DNA of 64,000 nt, from positions 1,609,001 to 1,673,000 of the forward strand of contig NZ_LT222319.1 of the NCBI RefSeq assembly GCF_900074915.1. The letters are read 5' to 3'. A program made the translations under genes and the position numbers. This document shows, one piece after another, positions 7,840 to 17,556 of the stretch (position 1 is the first letter of the stretch; the number at the start of each line of letters is the position of its first letter). The notes under the pieces were generated by a model. That model saw nothing but the letters and a program-made list of their open reading frames with translations. It was not told the origin of the DNA and searched no databases. The DNA is from Pseudomonas cerasi (lineage in GTDB: Bacteria > Pseudomonadota > Gammaproteobacteria > Pseudomonadales > Pseudomonadaceae).

Positions 7840-10800
7840 ATGACTCTCGACAAGGCGTTGGTGCTGCGTACCTGTGCAAATAACATGGCCGATCACTGCG
7901 GCCTTATATGGCCCGCGTCCGGCACGGTGGAATCCAAATACTGGCAGTCAACCAGGCGGCATGAGAATGGTCTGGTCGGTTTACTGTGGGGCGCTGGAAC
8001 CAGCGCTTTTCTAAGCGTGCATGCCGATGCTCGATGGATTGTCTGTGAAGTTGCCGTTGCAGACATCATCAGTCTGGAAGAGCCGGGAATGGTCAAGTTT
8101 CCGCGGGCCGAGGTGGTTCATGTCGGCGACAGGATCAGCGCGTCACACTTCATTTCGGCACGTCAGGCCGACCCTGCGTCAACGTCAACGCCAATGCCCA
8201 CGGCCATACCCACGCCCATGCCTGCGGCAGCAAGTGTCACGTTACCGGTGGCCGAACAGGCCCGTCATGAAGTGTTCGATGTCGCGTCGGTCGGACAGCT
8301 CGCTGATCGCCGGCTACGGCAGTACCCAGACTTCCGGAGAAGACAGCTCGCTCACAGCGGGTTACGGCAGCACGCAAACGGCTCAGGAAGGCAGCAATCT
8401 CACCGCTGGGTATGGCAGCACCGGCACGGCAGGTTCGGACAGCTCGCTGATCGCCGGCTACGGCAGTACCCAGACTTCCGGAGAAGACAGCTCGCTCACA
8501 GCGGGTTACGGCAGCACGCAAACGGCTCAGGAAGGCAGCAATCTCACCGCTGGGTATGGCAGCACCGGCACGGCAGGTTCGGACAGCTCGCTGATCGCCG
8601 GCTACGGCAGTACCCAGACTTCCGGAGAAGACAGCTCGCTCACAGCGGGTTACGGCAGCACGCAAACGGCTCAGGAAGGCAGCAATCTCACCGCTGGGTA
8701 TGGCAGCACCGGCACGGCAGGTTCGGACAGCTCGCTGATCGCCGGCTACGGCAGTACCCAGACTTCCGGAGAAGACAGCTCGCTCACAGCGGGTTACGGC
8801 AGCACGCAAACGGCTCAGGAAGGCAGCAATCTCACCGCTGGGTATGGCAGCACCGGCACCGCAGGCTCGGACAGCTCGTTGATCGCCGGTTATGGCAGTA
8901 CACAAACCTCGGGAGGCGACAGTTCGCTGACCGCGGGCTACGGCAGTACTCAGACGGCCCAGGAGGGCAGCAATCTGACGGCGGGGTACGGCAGCACGGG
9001 TACAGCAGGTGTCGACAGCTCTCTGATCGCGGGATACGGCAGCACGCAGACCTCGGGAAGTGACAGCGCCCTGACCGCAGGCTATGGCAGCACGCAAACG
9101 GCCCAGGAAGGCAGCAATCTCACTGCTGGGTATGGCAGCACCGGCACGGCAGGTTCCGACAGCTCGCTGATCGCCGGTTACGGCAGCACGCAAACCTCGG
9201 GCAGTGACAGCTCGCTCACGGCGGGGTACGGCAGTACGCAGACGGCTCAGGAGGGCAGCAACCTGACGGCGGGGTACGGCAGCACGGGTACAGCAGGTGT
9301 CGACAGCTCTCTGATCGCGGGATACGGCAGCACGCAGACCTCGGGAAGTGACAGTGCGCTGACAGCGGGGTACGGCAGCACGCAAACGGCTCAGGAAGGC
9401 AGCAACCTGACGGCGGGCTACGGCAGCACTGGCACGGCAGGTGCCGACAGTTCGTTGATCGCCGGATATGGCAGCACGCAGACGTCAGGCAGCGAAAGTT
9501 CGCTCACCGCAGGCTATGGCAGTACCCAGACTGCCCGTGAGGGCAGCACCCTGACGGCCGGATATGGCAGTACCGGAACAGCTGGCGCTGACAGCTCGCT
9601 GATCGCCGGTTACGGCAGCACGCAAACCTCGGGCAGTGAAAGCTCGCTCACGGCAGGTTATGGCAGTACCCAGACCGCACAGCAGGGCAGCGTACTCACA
9701 TCAGGCTATGGCAGTACGCAAACGGCCGGGGCTGCCAGTAACCTCACCACCGGTTACGGAAGTACAGGTACCGCGGGTCACGAGAGTTTCATCATTGCGG
9801 GTTATGGAAGTACACAGACAGCGGGCCACAAAAGTATCCTGACCGCTGGTTATGGCAGTACTCAGACGGCCAGGGACGGTAGCGACCTGATTGCGGGCTA
9901 TGGCAGTACGGGAACCGCAGGCTCGGGCAGTTCGCTGATCGCAGGTTATGGCAGCACCCAGACCGCGAGTTACAGAAGCATGCTGACCGCCGGCTATGGC
10001 AGTACGCAGACCGCCAGAGAACACAGCGACCTTGTCACAGGCTATGGCAGCACTTCAACGGCAGGGTCAAACAGTTCGCTGATCGCCGGCTATGGAAGCA
10101 CTCAGACGGCGGGCTTCAAAAGCATACTGACCGCCGGTTACGGCAGTACCCAGACGGCACAGGAGCGCAGCGACCTGGTCGCCGGCTACGGCAGCACGTC
10201 GACTGCGGGCTATTCCAGTTCCTTGATCGCCGGCTATGGCAGCACGCAGACGGCAGGCTACGAAAGCACGTTGACCGCCGGTTACGGCAGTACGCAAACC
10301 GCTCAGGAAAACAGCTCGCTCACCACAGGTTACGGAAGTACTTCTACTGCGGGCTATTCCAGCTCGCTCATCGCGGGTTACGGCAGTACGCAGACGGCAG
10401 GCTACGAGAGCACGTTGACCGCCGGTTACGGTAGTACGCAAACCGCGCAGGAGCGCAGTGATCTGGTGACAGGTTATGGAAGTACCTCCACCGCCGGCTA
10501 TGCGAGCTCGCTGATTGCGGGTTATGGCAGCACGCAGACTGCGGGTTATGAGAGCACGTTGACCGCCGGTTACGGCAGCACGCAAACCGCACAGGAAAAC
10601 AGCTCGCTCACCACCGGGTACGGAAGTACCTCCACAGCCGGCTTTGCCAGCTCGCTGATCGCCGGTTATGGCAGTACGCAGACAGCCGGCTATAAAAGTA
10701 CCCTCACGGCCGGTTACGGCAGTACTCAGACCGCAGAGTATGGAAGCTCACTCACTGCGGGCTACGGCAGCACTGCAACGGCCGGGCAGGACAGTTCATT

Positions 10801-11530
10801 GATAGCCGGCTATGGCAGCTCCCTGACCAGCGGAATCAGAAGTTTTCTGACGGCAGGCTATGGCAGTACGCTGATCGCCGGACTTCGCAGCGTTTTGATC
10901 GCCGGTTATGGCAGTAGTCTTACATCGGGCATTCGCAGCACGTTGACTGCGGGTTATGGCAGTAACCAGATTGCAAGTTACGGCAGCTCGTTGATTGCAG
11001 GCCATGAAAGCATTCAGGTCGCCGGAAATAAAAGCATGCTGATCGCCGGCAAGGGCAGCTCGCAGACAGCAGGTTTTCGCAGCACGCTGATTGCTGGTGC
11101 GGGCAGTGTACAACTGGCGGGTGATCGCAGCCGGTTGATTGCCGGTGCAGACAGTAATCAGACTGCGGGTGACCGCAGCAAACTGCTGGCCGGTAATAAC
11201 AGTTATCTGACTGCCGGCGATAGAAGCAAACTGACCGGCGGGCATGACTGCACCCTGATGGCGGGAGACCAAAGCAGATTGACCGCTGGTAAGAACAGTG
11301 TCTTGACGGCAGGCGCTCGTAGCAAACTGATTGGCAGTGAAGGCTCGACGCTCTCGGCTGGAGAAGACTCCACACTAATTTTCAGGCTCTGGGACGGGAA
11401 GAGGTACAGGCAACTGGTCGCCAGAACGGGTGAGAACGGTGTTGAGGCCGACATACCGTATTACGTGAACGAAGATGACGATATTGTCGATAAACCCGAC
11501 GAGGACGATGACTGGATAGAGGTAAAGTAG
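7840..11530 (+). pseudogene. inaZ: ice nucleation protein, frameshifted between N-domain and repeats
   Basis: Outer-membrane ice nucleator of the InaZ/InaK family, which templates ice through tandem 16-residue repeats. The N-terminal domain (7840 to about 8290, MTLDKALVLRTCANNMADHC...) is intact and about 150 residues long. The repeat domain (AGYGST-x-T octapeptides, about 64 units of 48 bp) and the acidic C-terminal cap ending DDDWIEVK continue to 11530 but are one frame over. The junction is at about 8288-8293, where DVASV runs directly into the repeat SDSSLIAGYG. As I recall InaZ, a linker and the first degenerate repeats (about 60 residues) should lie there, so roughly 185 bp are missing and the frame is lost. 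Translation from 7840 would stop at 9063 after an aberrant Arg/Gln-rich tail. A sequencing or assembly error in the repeats is the main alternative. Confidence 0.85.
8291..11380 (+). repeat. ice-nucleation tandem repeat array (48-bp units, 144-bp superunits)
   Basis: About 64 tandem 48-bp units encode 16-residue repeats built on AGYGST. Three consecutive 144-bp superunits starting at 8291, 8435 and 8579 are identical at every base; the fourth (8723-8866) differs at only two bases near its end. Later units (after about 9770) diverge progressively and those after about 10800 are degenerate (SLTSGIRS, NKSMLIAGKGS). The gradient indicates recent duplication or gene conversion at the 5' end of the array. 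Confidence 0.95.
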
Positions 11531-11734
11531 CCCGCGTTATTCAAGCACTCCACGACTGAATCATCGACAGGGCGCGTCGATGGAATTCGGGACATGAAGT
11601 CCCTTTATAAACAAATGACCTGTTGTCCGGTACGAGGTGGTTCAAAATGGCGCAGGCAAAAGTATCTTTTTTATCGTTATGATGAGAGACATTTTATTTC
11701 TTTCAATGGGCACTCTAGCGAGCGTCAACACCGA

Positions 11735-11764
11735 AACGCGGGAGCAACAGGTCACCCCCGCGTT
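11735..11764. terminator. hairpin between ina and apeB
   Basis: An 8-bp perfect stem AACGCGGG/CCCGCGTT with a 14-base loop lies in the 254-bp gap between ina and the converging apeB gene, 20 bp beyond the apeB stop. It could terminate either transcript, but neither side has a long T-run. The rest of the gap shows nothing I can support. Confidence 0.45.
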
Positions 11765-11784
11765 ATCGATTATCGCCTCAGCCG

Positions 11785-13074
11785 TTATGGCAGCTCGTGG
11801 CTGGCATAGAACGCGCTCAATACCTTGACCAGATGCGCCAGGTCATGGCTACCGGCCAGTTCGCGAATCGAGTGCATGGCGAACGTCGGCAAGCCGATGT
11901 CTACCGTGCGAATACCCAGATGGCTGGCAGTGATCGGTCCGATGGTCGAGCCGCAACCCATGTCGCTGCGTACCACAAAGCTCTGTACCGGGACCTCTTC
12001 GGCCATGCACAGATGGCGGAAGAAACCGGCGGTTTCGCTGTTGGTGGCGTAACGCTGGTTGCTGTTGACCTTGATCACTGGCCCTGCGTTGAGCTTGGGA
12101 CCATGATTGGCGTCGTGCTTGTCAGCGTAGTTGGGATGAATGCCGTGGGCGTTGTCGGCTGATATCAGCAGCGACTTCTGAATCGTGCGCACGTAGTCTT
12201 CGCTGCTTGGCAGCAGACGCTGGACGATCTGCTCGAGCATCGCACCGTCTGCGCCACAAGCGGAAGACGAGCCGACTTCTTCGTGATCGGTGCACACCAG
12301 CAGGGCGGTTTCGTCGCTCTCGGTGTTGAGCAGTGCCTGCATCCCGGCGAAACACGACAACAGGTTGTCCAGGCGTGCGCCTGCCAGGAAGTCCCCATTG
12401 AGGCCGACCACAGCGGCGCCTTGGGTGTCGTAGAAACTCAGCTCGTAATCGAGCACCACATCGGCATTGAGGCCGTGCTCGCGGGCCAGTTGGTCGGTCA
12501 GTAATGCCCGGAAGTCGGCGCGCTCGTCACCGGCGACCTGCGCCAGGATGGGAGGCAGTTCGTTTTGCGCATTGATTGCCCAGCCTTCGTTGGCAGTGCG
12601 GTTCAGGTGAATCGCCAGATTGGGGATCACGGCGATCGGCAGTTTGAAGTCGATCAACTGACTTTCAACCTTGCCGTCGCGGCGGAAAGTGACACGGCCG
12701 GCCAGCGACAGATCACGGTCAAACCAGGGGGCCAGCAAGGCGCCGCCGTAGACTTCGACGCCCAGTTGCCAAAAACCCTGACGTTGCAGTTCCGGTTGCG
12801 GCTTGACCCGCAGGCACGGGCTGTCGGTGTGTGCGCCGACCATGCGGATGCCGCCCGTGAGTGGTGACTGACGACCCATCCGGAAAGCGACGATGGAAGA
12901 GTCATTACGGGTGACGAAATAACGGCCCCCGGTTTCTACTGCCCACGTGTCACGTTCGTCCAGCCGCTGAAAGCCTGCGGCTTCGAAGTGTTGCACGAGG
13001 GTGGCGGTGGCGTGGAACGGGGTGGGAGAAGCCTTCAGAAAATCGATGAGGCCTTTGTTCAACTCTGCGCGCAT
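11785..13074 (-). CDS. apeB: M18 family aminopeptidase
   Basis: Cytosolic dinuclear-zinc aminopeptidase, 429 residues, the usual length for bacterial M18 (aspartyl aminopeptidase-like) enzymes. It removes N-terminal residues from peptides. The metal-binding motifs are visible as [14 protein letters not shown] (around residue 80), [17 protein letters not shown] (around 260) and, near the C-terminus, [15 protein letters not shown]. No signal peptide. The ATG at 13074 gives the conserved start [13 protein letters not shown]. In P. aeruginosa the same gene is next to rluA, as here. Confident assignment. Confidence 0.93.
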   Translation of the reverse strand: MRAELNKGLIDFLKASPTPFHATATLVQHFEAAGFQRLDERDTWAVETGGRYFVTRNDSSIVAFRMGRQSPLTGGIRMVGAHTDSPCLRVKPQPELQRQGFWQLGVEVYGGALLAPWFDRDLSLAGRVTFRRDGKVESQLIDFKLPIAVIPNLAIHLNRTANEGWAINAQNELPPILAQVAGDERADFRALLTDQLAREHGLNADVVLDYELSFYDTQGAAVVGLNGDFLAGARLDNLLSCFAGMQALLNTESDETALLVCTDHEEVGSSSACGADGAMLEQIVQRLLPSSEDYVRTIQKSLLISADNAHGIHPNYADKHDANHGPKLNAGPVIKVNSNQRYATNSETAGFFRHLCMAEEVPVQSFVVRSDMGCGSTIGPITASHLGIRTVDIGLPTFAMHSIRELAGSHDLAHLVKVLSAFYASHELP

Positions 13075-13152
13075 AAATAGCTCCAGACAGCAATGGCGCG
13101 AGTTTACCGCATTGGCTCAGTCGTTGCCGCTGCCACAGAAACGCTTTTCGGC

Positions 13153-13301
13153 CGCGAAGGGCCTGACGAAGTTGAGCCGGAAACCGGAGCCAAGGGCCTT
13201 GCTCGCTTTGGTCCCTCAAAGTGAGTCGCCGAGGGGCGAAAAGGTAACTTGAGCCGAACGCCAATCCACCTGATATCGCAAACCCTGGGTGACGCGGAGC
13301 G
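13153..13301. repeat. structured intergenic repeat, copy A
   Basis: First copy of a duplicated element in the 632-bp apeB-rluA gap. It shares with copy B the order: a GACGAAG-TGAGCCGGAAAC-like segment, a hairpin around TTTG/CAAA, the identical 19-base block CGCCGAGGGGCGAAAAGGT (13227-13245), an AATCCACCTGA segment and GACGCGGAGC. The hairpin here is CTCGCTTTG/CAAAGTGAG with one G-U pair. No protein-coding potential is convincing. Confidence 0.75.
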
Positions 13302-13437
13302 TAACGAACTGCATGCCTACGCGGAGCGCAGGCACGATAGTCTAAGCTGACGCACAGCGCCGAGAGTAAAAGCGCTTTTCAACCGCGGTGGCACTGACGA
13401 CGCAGAGTGCGACGTTAGTGACGGCTGAGTCCTGGCG

Positions 13438-13518
13438 CTGATCCGGGGGTAGCCTGGCAGGACGCCAGGCTAGCCGCACCGGGCCATGGATGGCCCGTTG
13501 CGGCGACCCCCGGATCAG
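13438..13518. repeat. 81-bp three-way-junction palindrome
   Basis: Outer arms CTGATCCGGGGGT (13438-13450) and ACCCCCGGATCAG (13506-13518) pair perfectly over 13 bp. Inside are two further perfect stems: AGCCTGGC/GCCAGGCT (13451-13458 with 13464-13471), and GCCGCA/TGCGGC (13473-13478 with 13499-13504) capped by GGGCCA/TGGCCC (13481-13486 with 13491-13496) around a TGGA loop. The fold is thus a compact cruciform with two side branches. Function unknown; it sits between the two structured repeat copies. Confidence 0.85.
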
Positions 13519-13524
13519 TGACAG

Positions 13525-13677
13525 GGCGAAGGAACCCGACGAAGTCGGGCCGGAAACAGGAGCGGGGGGCTTTGGTTACTTTGGCCCCATCAAAGTAACT
13601 CGCCGAGGGGCGAAAAGGTGACCTGAGTCGACCCTAAATCCACCTGAAGTCGCAGAACCGCTGTTTGACGCGGAGCA
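13525..13677. repeat. structured intergenic repeat, copy B
   Basis: Second copy of the apeB-rluA gap element, same orientation as copy A and immediately downstream of the palindrome. The shared 19-base block is at 13601-13619. Its hairpin is GTTACTTTG/CAAAGTAAC, a perfect 9-bp stem (13575-13583 with 13591-13599). Several stem positions differ from copy A on both arms so that pairing is kept. Confidence 0.75.
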
Positions 13678-13706
13678 TCTGCACGATATTCAGCGTGTCA
13701 TTCAGA

Positions 13707-14342
13707 TCAGAACGGCGCGGTGCACTCGAAGGTCAATCGCTCGCCGGTCCCCGGATGGGTAAAGCTCAGCATGCTGGCATGCAGACACAGACGCGGATAC
13801 GCCGCCAGCGCTTCCGGATGCGCGTACAGACCATCACCCAACAACGGATGCCCGATCGACAGCATGTGCACACGCAACTGATGCGAGCGGCCAGTGATCG
13901 GCGTGAGCTCGACGCGACAGTAAGTGTCATGCCGCTCGACAACCTTCCAGAACGTCAGCGCGTGTTTGCCACCCTCGTGGTCCACCACATGCCGGGGCTT
14001 GGTGGGCGGGTCATAGCGCAATGGCAGATCGATACTGCCGCTGTCCAGGGACGGTTGACCCCAACACAGTGCGGTGTAGGCTTTCTCGGTTTCGCGGTCA
14101 TGAAACTGACGCGACAGCTCTCGATGCGTATCGGCATCACGGGCCAGCAGAATGATGCCCGAGGTTTCCCAGTCCAGGCGATGGACGATACGCGCTTCGG
14201 GGTAACCGTTTTCCTGCAGGCGGGTAATCAGACAATCCTTGTTATCGTCGGCACGGCCGGGAACGGAAAGCAGCAGGGTAGGCTTATCGATCACCAGAAC
14301 GGCGGCGTCCTGATGAATGATGCGGATGTTCGACAACGGCAT
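13707..14342 (-). CDS. rluA: dual-specificity pseudouridine synthase RluA
   Basis: RluA-family enzyme that, in E. coli, isomerises U746 in 23S rRNA and U32 in several tRNAs. The catalytic aspartate is in RIVHRLDWETSGIILLA (motif HRLDxxTSG), followed by the conserved ITGRSHQLRVHM segment. It has no S4 domain, which fits RluA rather than RluC/D. I start at ATG 14342 (MPLSNIRIIHQD, 211 residues), since the 13 codons upstream do not resemble the family. It lies between the structured spacer and minE on the same strand. Confidence 0.88.
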   Translation of the reverse strand: MPLSNIRIIHQDAAVLVIDKPTLLLSVPGRADDNKDCLITRLQENGYPEARIVHRLDWETSGIILLARDADTHRELSRQFHDRETEKAYTALCWGQPSLDSGSIDLPLRYDPPTKPRHVVDHEGGKHALTFWKVVERHDTYCRVELTPITGRSHQLRVHMLSIGHPLLGDGLYAHPEALAAYPRLCLHASMLSFTHPGTGERLTFECTAPF

Positions 14343-14432
14343 GCAACGGCCTCGAAACGCTAGAAACGCCAACGGCGGCAAGGGCGCAGCTTCCGTAGAA
14401 GTGCGCCGATACCGCCGCGAGCGACTGCCTGA

Positions 14433-14687
14433 TCAGCGATCGGGCAGGGTGATATTGAGTTCCAGAATCGAACAGCTGCCCTGGCTTTCCAGAGCGACCT
14501 GTACCTGGTCAGACTCGATATTGACGTATTTACGGATCACTTCCACCAGCTCTTTCTGCAGCGCAGGAAGGTAGTCCGGGGTACTGCGTTGGCCGCGTTC
14601 GTGAGCAACGATGATCTGTAGACGCTCTTTCGCGACCGAGGCCGTGCTTCCTTTTTTGCGGTCACGAAAGAAGTCAAAAATATTCAT
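14433..14687 (-). CDS. minE: cell division topological specificity factor MinE
   Basis: An 84-residue protein that stimulates MinD ATPase at the membrane and drives pole-to-pole oscillation, confining Z-ring formation to mid-cell. The N-terminal [12 protein letters not shown] is the membrane/MinD-contact segment, followed by the anti-MinCD helix region [15 protein letters not shown] and the C-terminal dimerisation domain. It directly follows minD; its ATG at 14687 touches the minD stop, indicating translational coupling. Confidence 0.96.
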   Translation of the reverse strand: MNIFDFFRDRKKGSTASVAKERLQIIVAHERGQRSTPDYLPALQKELVEVIRKYVNIESDQVQVALESQGSCSILELNITLPDR

Positions 14688-15499
14688 TAATTACCCCCGA
14701 ACAGGCGTTCAAAGAATCCTTTCTTATGCACATCCAGAAACCGGTGCTCAAGTGTTTTGCCCAGCAGGCGGTCAACCGCATCGCTGTAGGCCTGACCCGC
14801 ATCGCTCTGGTCATCGAGAATGACCGGCACGCCCTGATTGGAGGCTTTCAGTACAGCCTGGGATTCGGGGATCACGCCGAGCAGGGTAACGGCAAGGATT
14901 TCCTTGACGTCTTCCACGCCGAGCATTTCGCCCTTGCTGACGCGCTCAGGGTTGTAGCGGGTCAGCAGCAAGTGTTCCTTGATCGGGTCTTCGCCACGTT
15001 CGGCGCGACGCGATTTGCTGGCCAGCAGGCCCAGCATGCGGTCGGAGTCACGTACCGACGAGACTTCAGGGTTGGTCACGACGATGGCTTCGTCGGCGAA
15101 GTACATGGCCAGGTGAGCACCGGTTTCGATACCGGCCGGCGAATCGCAGACGATGTATTCGAAGGATTCCTTCAGCTCCATGAGGACTTTTTCAACGCCC
15201 TCCTTGGTCAGTGCTTCCTTGTCACGGGTCTGGCTGGCGGCCAGCACAAACAGGCCTTCGATCTTCTTGTCCTTGATCAGCGCCTGTTGCAGGTTGGCTT
15301 CGCCATTGACCACGTTGACGAAGTCATACACGACACGACGTTCGCAACCCATGATCAGGTCGAGGTTACGCAGGCCGACGTCGAAGTCGACGATGACTGT
15401 CTTGTGGCCGCGCAGTGCGAGACCGGTACCGATGGCGGCGCTGGTGGTGGTCTTGCCCACACCACCCTTGCCGGATGTAACAACGAGAATCTTGGCCAA
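14687..15499 (-). CDS. minD: septum site-determining ATPase MinD
   Basis: Membrane-cycling ParA/MinD-type ATPase of 270 residues. The deviant Walker [14 protein letters not shown] begins near residue 9, switch I/II include [10 protein letters not shown] and [12 protein letters not shown], and the C-terminal amphipathic membrane-targeting helix is GFFERLFGG. Together with MinC and MinE it positions the division site. The ATG at 15499 is preceded by an AGGGG ribosome site. The 231-bp gap to minC is unusually long for the cluster but contains no gene I can support. Confidence 0.96.
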   Translation of the reverse strand: MAKILVVTSGKGGVGKTTTSAAIGTGLALRGHKTVIVDFDVGLRNLDLIMGCERRVVYDFVNVVNGEANLQQALIKDKKIEGLFVLAASQTRDKEALTKEGVEKVLMELKESFEYIVCDSPAGIETGAHLAMYFADEAIVVTNPEVSSVRDSDRMLGLLASKSRRAERGEDPIKEHLLLTRYNPERVSKGEMLGVEDVKEILAVTLLGVIPESQAVLKASNQGVPVILDDQSDAGQAYSDAVDRLLGKTLEHRFLDVHKKGFFERLFGGN

Positions 15500-15730
15500 G
15501 GTGTATCACCCCTAGAGGAAAAGGACATTGAGTCCCTGAAAGGCATCTCCTGGCGCCGCGCCCGCCGAAGCATTCTGGAAATCCTGGGGTCTGATTCCGG
15601 AAAGCTAGCACTAAGCTATTACTTTCGACTCATATACCCGCTGAAAAGCAGTGCTTTTCAGAACTTCCTGCCGCCTTCACGACAATTTCGCGACGAATCA
15701 GAGATGCTTTGAAAATTGCGGCAGTATCCG

Positions 15731-16471
15731 TTAAAGACGAATGATGTTCAACACATCACCTGACAAGCTGATCTGGACCGGCGAGCCCCATAACGGGTCC
15801 CTGCGCAAGTCCTCGGACACCTTGTATTGCCCGGCAATCGAAATCAGCTCGGCACTCAACTGCTGACAGAAGATCCGTGCCTTGGTATCGCCCTTTATTC
15901 CCGCCAGTGCCCTACCACGCATCGGGCCGTAGACATGGATGTTTCCATCGGCGAGAAGTTCCGCACCGGGACTGACCGGCGCGACTACCACCAGGTCGCC
16001 GCCCTGAGCGTAGATCTGCTGACCGCCGCGTACCGGAGCGGTTATCACGCGGGTCGGCTTGATCAGTGGCTCTGGCGGTTTTTCCGGGATTTTTTTCGGG
16101 GCTTCGGCCTCGATCGGGTCGATCACGCGCTCACGTGCGCCGGACGGCGGCAGCACCGGGAGGTCGACGGCAATCGCTGCGGCAATGTCTTCGATACGGT
16201 TGGCGCGGATCGCCAGGGTGCGCAGGCCATGCTGGCGACAGATACGCACCAGACCCGGTAGATCCACCGGGCCTTCGTTCGGTGCGAGTTTGTCCAGAGC
16301 CAGGATCAGCGGCGTATTGCTGAAGAAGTTGGGGGCTTGTGCCACCTTGGCCGCCAACTGCCTGTCGAGCGCTTCAAGGTTGGTTCGGGCCAGCTCCATC
16401 ACGGTGATGGCGAGCATGCTGCCCTTGAGCTGAAATACAGGTTCCGGGTTTTGCGATTCAATCTGGCTCAT
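15731..16471 (-). CDS. minC: septum formation inhibitor MinC
   Basis: Inhibitor of FtsZ polymerisation, recruited to the membrane by MinD. The C-terminal beta-helical domain is recognisable from [21 protein letters not shown] through [16 protein letters not shown] to the end. I use ATG 16471 ([11 protein letters not shown], 246 residues), the usual length; the open frame extends 52 codons upstream into the promoter region shared with lpxL, and that extension is not family-like. First gene of the minCDE cluster, divergent from lpxL. Confidence 0.93.
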   Translation of the reverse strand: MSQIESQNPEPVFQLKGSMLAITVMELARTNLEALDRQLAAKVAQAPNFFSNTPLILALDKLAPNEGPVDLPGLVRICRQHGLRTLAIRANRIEDIAAAIAVDLPVLPPSGARERVIDPIEAEAPKKIPEKPPEPLIKPTRVITAPVRGGQQIYAQGGDLVVVAPVSPGAELLADGNIHVYGPMRGRALAGIKGDTKARIFCQQLSAELISIAGQYKVSEDLRRDPLWGSPVQISLSGDVLNIIRL

Positions 16472-16591
16472 GGTTGATATACACAACAGCTTGTCGCTAA
16501 AAGTGCCGAGACTTATAGCGAGAACGCCCGCGAGCCGCAAGCGGCCAGAACCGTTGTAGAATGCGCGGCCTTTGTTCTGACGGAAGCCCAA

Positions 16592-17524
16592 ATGGATCGC
16601 CCGCGTCTTAAAGCCAGTTTCCTTCACCCCCGTTTCTGGCCGCTATGGCTGGGGCTGGGGCTCTTGTGGCTGATTGTTCAATTGCCATTTCGCGTTCTGC
16701 TGGTCATCGGTCGGGCACTGGGCGCCATCATGTACCGTGTGGCCACTGATCGAAAAAAAATCGCGTCACGCAATCTGGAGCTGTGCTTCCCGCATTTGTC
16801 CGCGGCCGAGCGCAAGCGTCTGCTCAAGGAAAACTTCGCCTCCACCGGGATTGCCTTCTTCGAGATGGCCATGAGCTGGTGGTGGTCGAAAAAACGTCTG
16901 GCCAGGCTTGCCCACGTCGAAGGGCTCGAGCATTTGCAGAGTGCCCAGGAAAAAGGCGAGGGCGTGATTCTGATGGCGCTGCATTTCACCACGCTGGAAA
17001 TCGGCGCGGCACTGCTGGGCCAGCAGCACACCATTGACGGCATGTATCGCGAACACAAGAGCCCGTTGTTCGACTTCGTCCAGCGTCGCGGACGCGAGCG
17101 CCATAACCTTGATTCACTGGCTGTCGAGCGCGATGACGTACGCGGCATGCTCAAGTTGCTGCGCGCCGGTCGGGCGATCTGGTACGCGCCGGATCAGGAC
17201 TATGGCGCCAAACAGAGCATTTTTGTGCCGCTGTTCGGCATCCAGGCCGCGACCGTGACCGCCACCAGCAAATTCGCCCGCCTGGGCCGTGCGCAGGTTG
17301 TGCCCTTCACTCAGCGGCGTCTGGCAGACGGTAGCGGTTACCGGCTGGTGATTCATCCGCCGCTGGACAACTTTCCGGGTGAGAGCGACGAAGCCGATTG
17401 CCTGCGCATCAATCAATGGGTGGAAAAAGCCGTCACTGAATGCCCGGAACAATATCTTTGGGCCCATCGACGCTTTAAAAGTCGACCAGCCGGTGAACAG
17501 AAGCTATATGAGAAGCATAGATAA
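16592..17524 (+). CDS. lpxL: lipid A biosynthesis lauroyl-type acyltransferase
   Basis: Inner-membrane LpxL/HtrB family enzyme (310 residues) adding a secondary acyl chain to the lipid A precursor. It has an N-terminal membrane anchor ([22 protein letters not shown]), the catalytic H-x4-E motif in [10 protein letters not shown], and the conserved [19 protein letters not shown] segment. ATG 16592 gives the expected start. Pseudomonas genomes carry more than one paralogue, so the exact acyl-chain specificity (C12 or 2-hydroxy) is not assigned. Confidence 0.88.
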   Translation: MDRPRLKASFLHPRFWPLWLGLGLLWLIVQLPFRVLLVIGRALGAIMYRVATDRKKIASRNLELCFPHLSAAERKRLLKENFASTGIAFFEMAMSWWWSKKRLARLAHVEGLEHLQSAQEKGEGVILMALHFTTLEIGAALLGQQHTIDGMYREHKSPLFDFVQRRGRERHNLDSLAVERDDVRGMLKLLRAGRAIWYAPDQDYGAKQSIFVPLFGIQAATVTATSKFARLGRAQVVPFTQRRLADGSGYRLVIHPPLDNFPGESDEADCLRINQWVEKAVTECPEQYLWAHRRFKSRPAGEQKLYEKHR

Positions 17525-17556
17525 AAAGCGTCGTTGATCACCGAGGTCAGTCGTAG

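Noticed and set aside
8237..9385. Long minus-strand ORF across the ina repeats
   Set aside because: Antisense shadow of a stop-free tandem repeat; no start context or family similarity. Similar minus ORFs at 9701-11272 were dropped for the same reason.
8291..11380. CRISPR-like array of regular repeats
   Set aside because: The repeats are contiguous 48-bp coding units without unique spacers and encode the ice-nucleation repeat.
11594..11809. Small plus-strand ORFs after ina
   Set aside because: Short, no ribosome site, overlapping the hairpin and the 3' end of apeB.
13001..13252. Small ORFs in the apeB-rluA gap
   Set aside because: They run through structured repeats and lack ribosome sites or conserved residues.
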